The notes under the pieces were generated by a model. The model did not search any database. It worked only from the letters and a program-made list of their open reading frames with translations, and was not told the origin of the DNA. The position numbers and the translations under genes were made by a program. DNA of 64,000 nucleotides from Marchantia polymorpha subsp. ruderalis (Eukaryota; Streptophyta; Marchantiopsida; Marchantiales; Marchantiaceae): assembly GCA_037833965.1 (NCBI GenBank), contig AP031356.1, forward strand, positions 3,804,501-3,868,500, in the 5' to 3' direction. Below, in pieces: positions 26,401 to 43,295 of the stretch. How positions within the stretch are numbered: position 1 is the stretch's first letter; every line of letters begins with the position of its first letter.

Positions 26401-29400
26401 ATAATATTCTTGACGTTTGAAGCTCTAAATTTGCTATTGTCTTTCTTACTCAAGTTGGGCAAGTGAGATTAGTCACGGTATATTTGTGCAAACAGGTAGA
26501 GTCCGATGACAATTTTATCTAATCTTTTCATTTTGCAGTCCAGAAGCTTAAGAACCTATTATTATCTCGAGACCTTATGTATGGCCAGGAGGACCAATAA
26601 GTAGCAGCGTACGTATATTTTCCCAACGTACTCACCTACACTGCCCTTGTCAATAGAGAGATTGCAAGGTACTTCCACATCTCTCGCTAATATGTGATGT
26701 CATGACTCCTGAGTTTAACTTGAACACCGAGACCCTGTATTAATGTTCAAATAAAACCTTCACGAGTAGGGCTTTGCTAAAGGCAAAAGTGGTGACAATA
26801 GGTGTTCATATGTAACAAGAGGGCAAGAAGTCCGACAAGAATTAGAAGCCGTGGAGATCCAAATTTACTTTAATTGCATCAAACAGTTACCTGAAGGGCT
26901 ACAGATTAGTTGTGAACCATGATGCATGGTCTGACCTGCCTTCCTCGGGCACAGCTGCAGTGCAGCACTGTGTGGAAGCCCGGATTGTTTTGACACTGGC
27001 AAGCCCATGGATGGATCTTCGACGTCACCAGCACACGTACCGTTCGTCTCTTCTACCTTTTTAACGTGTTGTTTCGGTGTCATGCGAATGCAGGTGGACG
27101 AGATGCAAACTGAACCGTAAGTCCTGTAGTTTCATTTATGTGTCGTTAATTATTAAGCCTTATTATCACATCTTTGAGGGTACGAAACCAAATTGGGATG
27201 TATCAGTGAATTGAAATTAGAAAACTAAAATTGAATAACAAGAAACACCCTTGAATGAGCTATTGTTTTCCAAATTAGAGTGGTCCACTTTTTCTGATCA
27301 TCATATTTCTTGGCTGGTCAGGATGAATTTTTTTCGTTTTTATGTGACTACTAACATCAGTTGAGTTCGTAAAAGGCTTTCATTTAAATACTTTTGTCTA
27401 TCAAAAGTATAGATTCTTAACACTCCCTACAAGTGGTAGCATGACAGCTTCCAATCATTGTGGTGGTAATAATGATGGTCCAGCAAAGTGCTCAACTCTC
27501 AAATTACTGTGGAGTACACTAAACAAAAAGCCATACTGATTGATAATCGACGCCAAATAGGTGTATCACTACAGTCACGATGGACATGTTGATACAGGGC
27601 GTGCACAACTCTCGGAATCAACGCGAACTTTCTGGATCCTTGTCTAGTAGGAAGAAGAAATGGACTTGTATCCGGGCCTCGTCTTGAGTGTGGGCGTCCA
27701 TGCGTGAGGGAGGGTGTTACCGCTGAGGATCATCCACAATCTCGCCAGGGAGGAGTGCCCTTAATGCTTAACTTCCTCCAGAATTTTATTATTCGGACGT
27801 GCATGGCTTCGGGCTCGACCGTCCTGCAACACGCGCAAGGAGAAGTGATCTAGATTCAATCGAGTTTCTTGAAGATTTGGATCTGACAAATAGACCCATT
27901 CTTGGTCCAGACCTAGGATTCGGTTGAGGTTAAAACAAGTTTGTGGACATGTTCACGGATACAAGTGGCACCGATCATTCCTCCATTGCACAGCCCTTAC
28001 AGCTACCACCTGCATTCAGGCACAGTTCCTGTCACTGCAAAACTGCGGTCCGCTTACTGGCCTAAGACCAGATAACCAATCGCGGGTGTCCTAAATTTTC
28101 AGCGGCTCGACCCTCGACTTGTCATCGTCTGCCCAGAAAATTTACAATGTTTGAAGGGCCAGAATGTGATCTGCTTGCCAGAACGGGCAATATGATTTTT
28201 CCCCCTTTGACATCTTCACTAACTTCATCTGTCTTTCTCGTAATTCGTCATACAGCAATATTCAGAAGGATGCTCTAGAAAAAGTATAACTTGTTTGTTC
28301 GTGCAAATTCCGGTTTAATAGCTGTTACAGCAAAAGGTAGCATTTTAAATGACAAGAAGTTGTCCACATCGTTTTAATGATGTAATGAACTCATCATATG
28401 ACAGCCAGAAAGTATGGAAACTATACTCGGTACCATCACATCATGCCTCTCGCTCGCCGACAGTGTCGTATCGTTATCGACTAGTTTTCAACATACTGTT
28501 CATGTTCGACTATCTTGAAGTTCCAGAATGTACTCTCATCAGTTACGAAGTCGTTTTATTGTAACAGCTAAAATTGCGTAGTCGACCCGGAGTGAACTTT
28601 GACAACCAAGAGGTTGAGTGAGATAAACTTCACTGCAGTTCTGGTTTAGATCAGATCTCCAACAGAAGTTTCTTTGTGCACCAGGGACCACGGTCACGAC
28701 GGTCGTGAGAAGGACATTCCTCTAATGTGTGTAAGCTTCCTCATCTGCGCCACGGCGACCCGTCTTTCACTCCTAACCCTTCGTTCCGTTCTGTAACTAT
28801 TTGGTCGTTTGCATCGTTCTCTTCATCCCTCTCTTCCTTTTAAGCTTAGCTTCTGCTGCTGTTTCGGAGGAGCTCGATCTAGAACAACAACTGCCTTTGC
28901 TTGCTTGCTTGCTAGCTTCGCTTCCGAGTTTGTTTTTAAGGTAATTTCCAGCTCCGAGCAAGTTCAGTTTGAGCCATCCATCGTAAACCTTTGAAGCGAG
29001 TATGATCTTCGACTTGACTTCTCTCCTCTCGCTTAATGCGTGTGACACTTGCACACGCCCGAGCATTATTAGGGCCTTGGTCTGCCGTGCGTTCTGAAGT
29101 CTAGCTGAGCTTGATGGCAGTGATTTGATGCTTCTCGCGACCTTGTGAAGAAATTTCTTAGACATTTTTGTAGTCCCGCTATTCGATTTTTTCGAAAACT
29201 GCTTTGATATGGAATGGTTTGCTCTGAGGCTCGGAGGATGTTTAGCAACAAATGGAGAGCCTGTTTGTGATCTCAGTAAAATGTGTCCTTGGTAGTCACA
29301 GATCCTCAAAGCTGGAATAGTTTTGAGGTGTGCCATCCGTCGTGGCAAAGCATTCAAGACCTGGATGCTAGCTACTAGAGCTGTGTGTGCTCCTCACGTG

Positions 29401-29511
29401 CATTTCTTTTAGCCTTCGTCTCCGGTCCTGCGCAAGAATCACGAAATTGTTCTGATCAAATCATGGGACATCTGTGCAGCTGACACTTCCAGTACTAGCG
29501 AGCTCGGAACA
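23459..29511. other. 6-kb region without a recognised gene
   Basis: Includes a segment (about 23978-24301) that recurs diverged at 63891-64000, and a perfect 17-bp-stem palindrome at 24398-24442. Between 24600 and 26500 there are several short open frames in changing frames with protein-like composition. That pattern fits a decayed gene or element, but I could not identify it. 27100-28800 shows nothing. A 179-codon lysine/serine-rich frame on the minus strand (about 28797-29336) is not supported as a gene. The last few hundred bases are presumably the GAPCp promoter. Confidence 0.4.
24398..24442. repeat. Perfect short inverted repeat
   Basis: TGCAACCTTGTATACAC at 24398-24414 is exactly reverse-complemented at 24426-24442, with an 11-nt loop (ACCTTGTATAC). 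The loop repeats part of the stem, so several registers can form. It could be a foldback or a transposon remnant. No gene is adjacent. Confidence 0.8.
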
Positions 29512-33302
<3,791 letters not shown>

Positions 33303-34416
33303 GTGTTTAGTGACACCCTCCGAGCGATCTTCCTTCGACTATGGACGAACCACCACACCTGGCGACCGTCAGCTCGACCTCGCCCGTTCTTTACCGACTC
33401 CGTTCCACGGTTTTGCGGCAGATGGGCGTCGTCGAGTCTGCAACATCAATCTTCAGCGCTGTCTTTCCGAGCAGTTGCTAGATATCGAGTGCAATTCCTA
33501 GGACTGAGCTTCTACACAGCTTTGGGCGAGTAGTATGTTGAACTTGTTTTTGTCCCTACAAGACTCCGGCGAATCAAAGTATCCAACCCTTTACGGGTGA
33601 GACAGCGAGAGGTGAATGCCCGAAGCTTGGAGAATCCGCAAAAGGCATTTGCAAGAGCAAAATGTGGATCTTTTTCGATCGATGCGAGCTAGTCAAGAGA
33701 TGTTAGTCGACGTGGAATAAATTCGTAGATGAAATTCAACTCATTATCCTGTCGCTCCTAGTGTGATTGATGTTCCCTTTTCCTCGATGTGAACGTTTAT
33801 GTCCAGTCCGTGCCGCACTTCTACTCGATTGAGTTGAGCCCTTTTTCCAGTCGAGAGGCGAGAGCCCAGAGATGTGAATCATGTATTAAATTTGTTGGGT
33901 GAGTATTTTGAGTGTAAGGTAGTGAGTGATGTGCAAATCACTCATGGGATGCTGCTTTGTTTTTGACCCTAGGAGTTCTAGCTGCGAAGAAAATGATCTT
34001 GTTAAGATTTAATGTGATGGCTCATAAAATAATAGAAAATTGATTGTACTAACAGGATATTTTTTCTTTAGTTGCGCTGTGAATTGTCGACGAGGCAGGA
34101 GGCGGGGATAAGTTGCACTTTTACCATGATTGTTCTAGCTATGCAACTCTTAAGTGGTTGGCTGGGCGTTAGCAACACCAACGCTTTCGAATTCTAACCC
34201 GAAAGAAAATATTGCCTTCTCACAATGTCGTCTTTGTTTCGGCAATTAGCTTTCACAATCAAATGCAAGGAGAGTTGTCTGAATGCCGAATCAAGAAAGC
34301 TATGAAGAGACTTGTATACTAGCGCCTTGTGACGGACTATCCCGTGTCACTATCGAACTACATGGAACTCAAGCGGTGCGGAAGGATTTGCTAATGGAGG
34401 TTAAAAACGTGGAAAA

Positions 34417-34503
34417 CATGTTCAAATGGATGCTAAACTCATGAAGCTTGGTGTGCAAAAATAACACCCCAAGTTTCATGACTTTTGCATCCATTTTATC
34501 ATG
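34417..34503. ncRNA. Candidate microRNA-like hairpin, intergenic
   Basis: The left arm at 34417-34453 contains AAATGGATGC and CTCATGAAGCTTGG. The right arm at 34465-34503 reads, in reverse complement, AAAATGGATGC and GTCATGAAACTTGGGG. They pair over about 37 positions with roughly five mismatches or wobbles and a small bulge. The loop is about 11 nt (near TGCAAAAATAA). There is no coding frame and no neighbouring gene within 1 kb. The shape fits a MIR precursor or a tiny foldback transposon; neither arm is recognised. The strand cannot be decided. Confidence 0.4.
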
Positions 34504-37209
34504 TCTGTTCGAGCGAACTAAGAAGTGAATACGTTTCATTTGATGAATGAGTTCTGTTTAACACATGGCGGTCGTGGAGACAAGAATTTTATATCTTAAA
34601 GTGAAAGCCTTGAAGCTATGTAAAATGCGATTCACATAATAACGGCCAGCAATAAAAACCTCAAGTTTTTGTTGGAGGATAAAAATCACATTGTTCAAAT
34701 GTATTATCATTTATACAATATCTCTAATGTTTAGTTGTAGAACGAAAAATCTTTAAAAAACATGTGTTATTTATCTTTTAAATAAATATTCCGATTCGAA
34801 CTCAATCAAAGATCTTCTACATGTATTTAAAGAAGTTCAAACGATCCAAACTTAAGATGAACAATTTAGTCAAAAAATTTGCAAATTACGTTAAGCACAT
34901 TGAGAAATACCTAAATGTGAGAATGTTCAAAAAAATATACAAAACGAAAATTCAACAAAATCTTATTTTGTAAATTTGTTATCATGCAACAAAGTTGACA
35001 CGTAGAGATATCTTTGAGACATGACCAAATTTTCTTATATCTTTTGAACTGAAAAAAGAAAAAAAGAAGAAGAGAAATAGATCTATGAATATTTTGAAAA
35101 TGTCTTTTGTGAAAAAGTTATCAATAACTTGATACTGTGGCGCCATCTGAACTCTCAGATGGTTTTTAATTCTTTTAAAAAACAAAAAACTCAAAAACAT
35201 ATTTGATAATTATTAAACAGAATACTCTGAGAAGAATCAAAATCCAATTTCGTGTTACTTCATGGCTCCTCGCTGAAAAACCGTAATACGCCCTGATGAA
35301 TTTCTTCCAGCAGAACTCTGTTTTAAATGAAAAGTTACTTGTTTTAGTGGTAGGAGATGGGCCACCAACCCCATGATCTCTCGTGTCTCCGGAAGAGTAG
35401 CACTCCGCAATTGCTCACAGATGGAATACTTGTGCTCTGTCAATAACTTTGGATCCTCCAAAATCCGATGTGTACATTTGGACCAGACTTTGTGATGTAG
35501 TCTGTTTTGACCTTTGCTGTCTTCTCCCAACTAGTTGTGCTTGTCTATACAGTAACAAACACGATACAGCCTCATATTAAACAATCAGACGAGTTGATGA
35601 GTCTCAGCATGCCTTCGATGTAGAAGATGTAGTAGTCTAATGAATGCAGTAGAATATACAACTGAAGTAGCTGCTTTACAGGCCTTCAGCACCTTCAATA
35701 AGGCCGAGTCTTATGGTGATGGTGCTTTCGAATAATGCTCGACAGAGGAGATTTTGTTCAGAGGGTGTTTTCAAGTCATGAATGGCCTTCTGAGCGTTCA
35801 GATCGTTGTGAAGCTCGTTGAAGAGCTGTATCTGCCCATTTCTAGGTGCGTGATTCCTGCTGCTGTATTCCTCTTTCCTAGAGACCTGATTTGTATTAGC
35901 CTTCAGAATTTCAACGTGAAGACTAGAGGATCGAGCAGAGCTGAAGAGCATCTGTTGTCTCTTGATAACAAGAGAATGTGGGTTGTAAAAAGGCAGGATA
36001 CTCGACCGTCATGGTTCATATCCTGATTCGGAAGAGCTGGTTGACATGAGCTCTCTGAACGCCAAGAGCAACTTGGTGATGAAGACAGCGATTCTCAAGC
36101 GACTGTATTTGCTGCACAACACCTAAGCTTCGCAGCGCTCGGAAGACAATTCTCCCAAAGCCAGGATCATCTATACGCTGTCCGCGTCAATTCATAAGAC
36201 CCCGTGGTGTTCAGCAACTAAGTGCATTTTATAAGTTCTGAAGTCCTTTCTCTAATCCACGTTGATCATTCACAAGTCTCAGCGACAGCCTGGTTCAGGA
36301 CGTCCGCCTCGTGATGTGGAACTCTACAGTTGGGTGGCTTTATGCAAAGGTCGGATGAACAGAGATTCTCTCACCAGCTGCAGTGCAGGCTTAGTTTTCT
36401 TTTCTTGATACCAGCCGATTGTTTGTTGAACAAGCTAAGGTATTCACAGAACTCATTGTGAGGAAGCAAAAACGTTCAAGATCCTTACTGAGAGACGAGA
36501 CATATATAGTGAGATCCAGTAGGTTCTCGATATCTACTTCTATTCTATTACGAATACGAACTACACTAAGAAGCTTCCTGTTAATTCTAACTTTAGTGTT
36601 GAATGGAAGCAGAGAGTATACCGTCCAACATTGTTTACGTCACTTAAATCCTTGCTCAATACAGTCCATAGAAGATTCACTCTCAACATTGTGAGTTCCT
36701 CCGGACGTTTAATTTTTTCTTACTTGATTTAAGAATTTATGTAGAATCAGAGGGCTCTGCGTCAACTTGATGAGTTCGTCTGATTTCATGTACTATCCTG
36801 CTCTGGTCCTGACTATCACAGGTCTGGTCGCATCGTCCAGTGGAATTTAGAGTTGTTTTAAGTGAAGTTCCAAGCTGTTCCTCATTAATCTGCTAAGAAT
36901 AACCTTCACCTTCTCTTCCACCCGAGTTTGCTACAACTGCATGCAGATTTCTCTCTAATTCATAACAGGTTCTGCAAGCCTTACATATATGAAGCTATGC
37001 GGACTAAGAAAAAACCAACCTGTGATAATTGTCTGAAGACTTCTGGGAAAGTAATTGCAGTGCATACATTGGAACTGCTCACCCGCGTAGGCCACTTCAA
37101 CTAGATGATACTGTTATAAAATTGAAGGTTTTATTAGTGCACGCATCGGGAGGCGCTAAAATACAAGAAGCCTTCTGATTATGAAGAGTAGTCTTTTTAT
37201 GATGTCCAT

Positions 37210-37720
37210 ATTCAGGGCTAAATCTTATACTTTCAATTTACCGCTGTATGGTTTACTTCGCTTGGTGCAAGGACATGAACTCTTCAGAAGAGAACCAAAG
37301 CTTGTCCTGATTGCGCCCATCCTTCATATGGTTTTTGACTGGACAAGCAATAACGCTACGATATGCATGCATGATCTCAGCATAGCACTCCTCTGTTGGC
37401 CGAAGGCAGATATGGTGTGCTAGCTCAGAACCCGGCTCCAGTTATAAATGGAAGTTATTATAGTGCCAGAAGGTATTCTACATCCAGAGCTGACGTGTTT
37501 AGAATGTTCTGCTGCACGGTTGCGAAGTGTGGGGGGGACACGAAGAGACTCACGAGAGCTCATCCATATATAGTGGTGCCTTTAAAGTGGAAGATTTTCT
37601 CTTTAAAATATCAGAAATTCTTCCAATCTGGCCAACATTTACATTTATACGGAGATAAAATAAAAGACACACGATAACTTGCAAGACACTGACTCATGGT
37701 CATCATCAAGTACTATAGGT
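37210..37720 (+). repeat. Dispersed repeat A, copy 1
   Basis: About 510 bp that recur in reverse orientation at about 61040-61555, and partly again at 62450-62630. Shared landmarks include GTCCTGATTGCGC, AACGCTACGATATGCATGCA, AGTTATTATAGTGCCAGAAG, TTACATTTATACGGAGAT and CAAGTGCTATTT-like flanks. Copies 1 and 2 both keep an open frame with MFRxxxxTVAKC, RLTRAHP and PLKWKxFSLKYQ. The repeat may thus descend from a coding sequence or transposon gene; no family is recognised. Confidence 0.75.
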
Positions 37721-40700
37721 GGGTCATTGTCCACATTCGTAATGGCTAAGCTTTCCCGTTTGTTGTCTCACATTTTAATTTTTTTACGAAGTGAGTAGCC
37801 CTCTCATTTCTCCCTTGACCCTCGAGTTGGGTCTGGTTTTGGTCTTTTCCGGCCTCGGCTGGCAATTTTCTTTGAATCGTTTTGAATAATTCTGCATCAA
37901 CGCGTCAGCTTATATCTTCCCAGTTTCACAACAGTCTGTCTTTGAGGACAAACTGTTGAACTTCAAGTCAGTTCCATTCGATGATGTGATTGACATGTCC
38001 ATGAGGACAGCTTGGGCATTGGAGACTTGGGCTGGATGCTCAATATTCAATGACCTTGAAACGTTCAGTCAGTTCTGAACTTTTACACGAGCTAGGGGAT
38101 AGATCATATGCATTATTAAATATCACTTCACAAATTTTTTTGCATCCTACAAGCGATAGTCAAGCACAGTCAAGTGGGAAAGTCAAATAGAAATTGGATC
38201 CTTCGATGGAATACTTACAGGACAAGTTTCAAACAAGTTGTAGCTTGTAAATGAGTTAAGTGGAATCACTTGCTGCTTAAAATTTGTTGATATCATTTCC
38301 AAAATCTGGCAAACCTGGGGGAAATCTCCCCAATATCCATCCTAAAAAAATCAGATCATTTGAAAAAAAGATTATTAGCTGAGTTTAGAATAGATATTAA
38401 GAATCCTATGCATGAACTACAATATATGTTAGTAGGCTAAAAAGTGCAAAATTGTATGCCTACTGTAAAGAAATCTTTGGGCCAAAATATCTTTCAACGA
38501 TAGGAAGCACAAAAGTCAAGCAGTTTAGCATACCCTGTCACTGCACAACTTCCTTCGTGATTTGAAGACGAAATGACTTATACCCAACACTTTACATTTT
38601 CATAAAAGTTAATTCTGGTCATTTGATGTTCAATAAGTAAATGATGCAATTAAAGGATCATTATCCAACACGGTCCCAAGTATTGCATCGCCAGAATTAT
38701 CGACATTTCATCTTTCCATATACGACCAACATCATACCAAATTGTACAGAAGAAAAATTCGAGGTCAAAATTATCGACAGGTCAGACCTCTTGGTCAAGA
38801 TATGGACAACGAACATTATAATGAACAATACAAACGTCACCGACAAAGCATCGATATCAACAAAGCGGAAAAGATATTCATAGCTATGGTTTTCAACATC
38901 AAGTACTGGAATTACGTTTTATGCTTTCCGTGTTGCTATCATACTAGCATGAAAGATATTAAATTTTTATGTTGTCCTATGTAAGATATATTGACCACCA
39001 TGTTTCTAGTTAGCATTGGACAACGCTATATAAACAAAAATCAATAAATTTAAATGATGCAGCATTAGTTATTCAGATTGTCAATAAATAGTTTGCATAA
39101 CATGATTTAGATACTTTAATACATATTTCTCATCATGATACTATCGTATCATAGTCCCCTTGGTTTTGTTTCTTGTAGAGATGGATGGTTGGTAGAGTTT
39201 TTGGTACCCATTTGCCCCTTTCAGATGCAATCGTAATACCTTTCCAGTTCAGTTTAAGTTATAAGATGCAAATTTTGAGAAATTCGTATGAGATAGAATG
39301 GATACAAAAGGAGGTTTCATGTTTATTCTTAGAACAGCAGAGAACAAAGTGCTGTATGCACACGAAACGTGTATTTTTTTAGTATAAATGTCGCAGACAG
39401 GGCCTACCGACAATTTGTCGCAAACACGTCTGTCGAGAATCGGGTCGTCGTTTAGATCGATAATAAAGTGATAAATGGTTGTTGATACAATTCAGCGCAT
39501 CAAGGATAATTTAATGATCAATCAACTCTTAACGTAACCTTGTTTCCTAGCCACTGTGAACAAAGGACGAAACTCGTTGTCACCTGGATGGCACACACAA
39601 GCATGATCAAGTAAGCCACAGAGGCAGAGGGTCCTACAGTCTGCACCCCAAGGAGATTCTTATTCTCATCACATAAACACTCGCAGTAAACTTTGGACAT
39701 GTGAGATAATGACTCAATCCAGGTAAGCTTCCACCTGTAAGTTGGTACAGATGGTCAGAGCAATGACAATTTGCTTATCTGAATGATTCGGGGCGGCCAG
39801 TAAGACAGACTCTGTAACAGCGAAGTGAGAACATTAATCTGAACACCAATCGCCGAATTCGAGTAGCAGAGAGGCTTGGACGAATTTCCACAGTGCAATC
39901 ATGACCGACAAGCCGACGAGATTGACGCGACCTTGTTTTCCCCATGGAGCACTCACTTGAGGAACAGAATCGCAAGCTCAATCACTAGAGGGCAGAAAAC
40001 CCCATGATCCACTTCTTCCAACGCGATTCAGTGCACTGTTAATCGAAGGATGATGCGGAGCCCACGTTGGGCCACGTCCAGAGCCGACAGCATGTGTCAT
40101 CACAACTATAGCGAGCACACATGCCGGACCGATCTTCCAGGAGCCAGGTTCCAGGAGGCGGGGAGCTGCAGTACAAAGTTGCCGCGATGGTGGAGATAGT
40201 GATTCGCCTGCACTGCACTCGCACCTTCCAGCACTCAATCAATCGAAGGCCGAAAGCATAGCCCCACCCTGCGCCGAGAAGCCGCCGAGAGCCCTGGCTA
40301 GCTAACTGCCAGTGAACGAACGCCCAGGCCCTCAGGCCGGGGCCGCCATGCAGGCCCCGAGTTGCAGTCCTCAAGGTCGCGCCAGGTCTTCGAGAGGCCT
40401 GTTCACGTTCTCCAGGAGAGACAGAGACACTGCGAGATCCGCGATTCCGCGATTCCACTCAGAGATGCTCGGAGATTCTCAGAGAATCGCGCGTGGTGAG
40501 CTGAGTATGATCGTCAGGACTCTCCTCGAGGCGAGGACCAGGTGCCCTCTTCCAGCCCTGCTCTGCCTTCCTCCTCGCTCGGTCGATTCGCTGCATGAAC
40601 CAGTCACCAGCATCCTCTGATGGTCATCAGGTCACCTGATGTGCGACTTTCGACCACTGGAATTCTCGACCGCTTGAGAATCCATCATCCACCACCATTC

Positions 40701-41543
40701 GAATGAAAGTGTGCCCCCAGTTAAAGCGAGGAGCTAGGCACACAATTGGGTAAGCGACCAGACACAAAAGTTGGGTATATTCAAATGTGCTCCCACGCTC
40801 ATTCATGTACAGGAGTACTCCCGCACCTTGAAGCCTGGACCGTGGTCAAGTGCCCATAGTAGGCCACCACTCTGTGTCAGCAGTAAATCTTCCAACAGGA
40901 TTGCAGTAGGCGTGCATCTCCAAGTCACCGAAGATTGGAGGCTACGAGCTCAGAATGGGCCTGCATTAAGTAAAAGGACTGTGATACTCTGTCTACAGAA
41001 TCGTCGTGCCTCCAATGCTCCAATTTGCCCCTTCTACTAAAATCGAGGCCCGGCAAATTTCGGCAGCTCACAATTGGGAAGGAGTAAAATCTGTAGTTTA
41101 TGAGAATTCGAGAAATAGAGGCCTCAATTGAGTCAGTCCAGATTCGAGTGCAGGAAATCTCAATGACGAGTGAGTGTCGCTCACCCCTAGATATGCAATG
41201 ATCTCTGAAAGCTTCGACTCATACGGCTCATCCGATGTGTTCAGTTTGAGCGCACGTGAATCTGTGCTCACTGCATGAGATCGAAAGAACTTATCGAGCA
41301 GTGTTGATGAAATTGAGGAGATGAATCCGATAGCAAACTATTGCTCCCAAGAACTCAATTATTATTTACCAAGATGGACAATTTGACATCGGAGATTCCG
41401 CAATACCTCAACATTTCTCTAAAATTGTATCGAATATCAAAAAATTGTAAGCACTACACACGAGATTGTATGCGTACTCGAAGAATACTGTACAACCGGC
41501 AAGGTGCCGGGCAGGATTGGCCACAGAGCTCCACAGAGACGTC

Positions 41544-43295
41544 CTAGGAAGAGAAATCGTGATCGCTCGGATTGTCAGGGATTAGCTCCATTCCCCATCC
41601 GTATCCCACATCGATGGGCAAGCAGTGTTTCAAATACGTAAACATGTCATAAATGTTCTGCGATCCGGGAGGGTCGTACCTACACTCGTAATTCTCCCTG
41701 GCGCCCAAGTGACACGGATCTATCCCCATAGCTCGTTGACACTGATCGGGTTCGCCCTTGGGGCGCCCAATGTCTATAAACCATGGCATCAGGCCCCCGT
41801 ACGCTTGAGCTACTCCTCCGAAGGTGGACATGGGCGACACGAGCAGCACGTCCGACAAGCTCAGGCTGATGACCTCGACCAGCGCTTGACTGTCGACCTC
41901 GACGCCCGTGCCTTGAATCAGCTCGTGAGTGAGCTGGTACACGCCCACGGCGTCCTTGGTGGCCGTCACCTCGTGGCGCAGGTAGATGTTGTTCAGAAAA
42001 TCCTGCAGGCCCTGGAACAGCGAGGCGATGAGCACCTTGACCATGCGAGGCTTGGCGTGATGCTCGGCCGTCAATTTCTCGGCGCACCCGGCGAATTTCG
42101 CCTCGCCCCAGCCGGGATCGTCAGGAGTGGCGGGGCAAACCTCGGGCAGAATGTCATTCTCCCACAGACACCGAGTGATTCGATCGTTCACCAGATCGTT
42201 CTTCTCCTCGAACTCCTTGTCGCCGCCGAAGTAGCGCACCTGAATCCCCACCTGCTTCTCGGCATTCGCGAGGTAGAGCTCGTTCACGTGCAGAATTCGC
42301 TCCCAGACGTGATCAGCCGGGAGCATGAGCGAGCGGAGCACGTAGGTGGCGGCGATTCGGTCCGGGAAGAGGCCCTCGAGCGCCGGGCGGAACATGTCGA
42401 TGGCCCAGAGCTTGGGCAGGAAGAGCAGGCAGCCGTCCATGGTGAGCCACGTGACGTGAGTGAGGAATCTCTGCTCGGAGTTGCAGAAGAATCGCATCTC
42501 GGGCCCCCATTCGTCCGTGATCGCCGACGCGTACACATCCAGAGTGCCTCGGTGATCGAGGTCGCGGTCGACTGCGGCGTAGAATTCCTTCGACAATTTG
42601 CGCTTCCTCTTCACGGCCTCGTGCAATTCGTCGTTCATTCTCCACGACGAGCCCGCGAATGGCTCGCAGACCACGGACGGGATGGATGTGGATTCGGGCA
42701 CGAGAATCACTCGCTGCCGCAGCACGGCGAACATGAACACCGACGACACGTGGTACAGCTTGTTTCCGAGCCCGAAATGCGTCTCGGCGATGACGAATTT
42801 GCATCCGATGCTCGTATTATGGGACTCGAAGTAGTTGAGCAGGTCGCCCACTCTCCTGCTGCAGGCGCGGTGCAATTTCTCGTACTCTCTGAACACCAGC
42901 AGCCACTGCTTGTTGGCCGGCACATCCTTCAGGTGCTTGCGCGCTGCGTAGAGCGGCGCGAGCTCCAGCCGGCTTCGGCATGGATGCCTCGCCTCCCACT
43001 CCTTCCTGTCGTCCTCGCTGAATTCGATCTGCTCCCCGTCCGAGGCTCTGCTCGTCGCCTGCCGAATCGCCTCCACGAGCTTCTGCACCGCCGGGGCCGC
43101 GTGTCGGAGAATTGCCTCGTCGTCCTGCTCTGAGTACGAGACGACGATCCTAGATTTGAACAATCGATTGAATGTGCGAGAATTGTGTTTGACGAACGGA
43201 ATGAGGAAGAGCGCCAGGCACAGAAATGGCAAGAGCTTGCAAATTGCAATCCTCCGTCTTGTGCCCGGCTTCCCCTTCTTGGGCGATTTGGCCAT
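41544..43295 (-). CDS. GT37 family alpha-fucosyltransferase (xyloglucan FUT-like)
   Basis: Single-exon, 583-residue type II Golgi protein. Plant GT37 enzymes transfer fucose from GDP-fucose onto wall polymers, mainly xyloglucan galactose or galacturonate and arabinogalactan proteins. After a short basic cytosolic tail comes one membrane anchor (about residues 18-35, CKLLPFLCLALFLIPFV) and a lumenal stem. Catalytic-domain landmarks are GLGNKLYHVSSVF (175-187), the GDP-fucose motif VGIQVRYFG (349-357), LIASLF (422-427), STFGGVAQAYGGLMPWFID (490-508) and the C-terminal cysteine-containing tail ENYECRYDPP. The usual motifs are slightly altered (QVRYF for QIRxF; GGVAQ for GYVAQ). This suggests a diverged subgroup, and the acceptor cannot be predicted. 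Bryophytes have several single-exon GT37 genes. The start ATG at 43293-43295 directly precedes the anchor. Confidence 0.9.
   Translation of the reverse strand: MAKSPKKGKPGTRRRIAICKLLPFLCLALFLIPFVKHNSRTFNRLFKSRIVVSYSEQDDEAILRHAAPAVQKLVEAIRQATSRASDGEQIEFSEDDRKEWEARHPCRSRLELAPLYAARKHLKDVPANKQWLLVFREYEKLHRACSRRVGDLLNYFESHNTSIGCKFVIAETHFGLGNKLYHVSSVFMFAVLRQRVILVPESTSIPSVVCEPFAGSSWRMNDELHEAVKRKRKLSKEFYAAVDRDLDHRGTLDVYASAITDEWGPEMRFFCNSEQRFLTHVTWLTMDGCLLFLPKLWAIDMFRPALEGLFPDRIAATYVLRSLMLPADHVWERILHVNELYLANAEKQVGIQVRYFGGDKEFEEKNDLVNDRITRCLWENDILPEVCPATPDDPGWGEAKFAGCAEKLTAEHHAKPRMVKVLIASLFQGLQDFLNNIYLRHEVTATKDAVGVYQLTHELIQGTGVEVDSQALVEVISLSLSDVLLVSPMSTFGGVAQAYGGLMPWFIDIGRPKGEPDQCQRAMGIDPCHLGARENYECRYDPPGSQNIYDMFTYLKHCLPIDVGYGWGMELIPDNPSDHDFSS

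Larger units (their letters stand above)
33303..41543. other. 8-kb region without a recognised gene
   Basis: 33303 to about 33600 is the likely GAPCp 3' UTR. A long hairpin lies at 34417-34503 and a dispersed repeat copy at about 37210-37720 (listed separately). Around 34680-35250 and 38340-39150 the DNA is AT-rich. Short open frames such as 35255-35530, 35754-36026 and 38641-38883 show no recognised family. The GC-richer part at 40000-40650 has many frames on both strands from composition alone. No RNA gene was found. Confidence 0.4.

Noticed and set aside
24600..26500. Series of short protein-like frames, suspected decayed gene or retroelement
   Set aside because: I could not find reverse transcriptase, integrase, protease or any other diagnostic motif in any frame.
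28797..29336. 179-codon Lys/Ser-rich frame on the minus strand just upstream of GAPCp
   Set aside because: No recognisable domain, low-complexity ends, and overlap with the expected GAPCp promoter/5' region. It could be real but nothing supports it beyond length.
41625..43133. 502-codon open frame on the plus strand
   Set aside because: Exactly antisense to the GT37 fucosyltransferase, which has clear catalytic motifs. The antisense frame is a by-product of its GC-biased codon positions.
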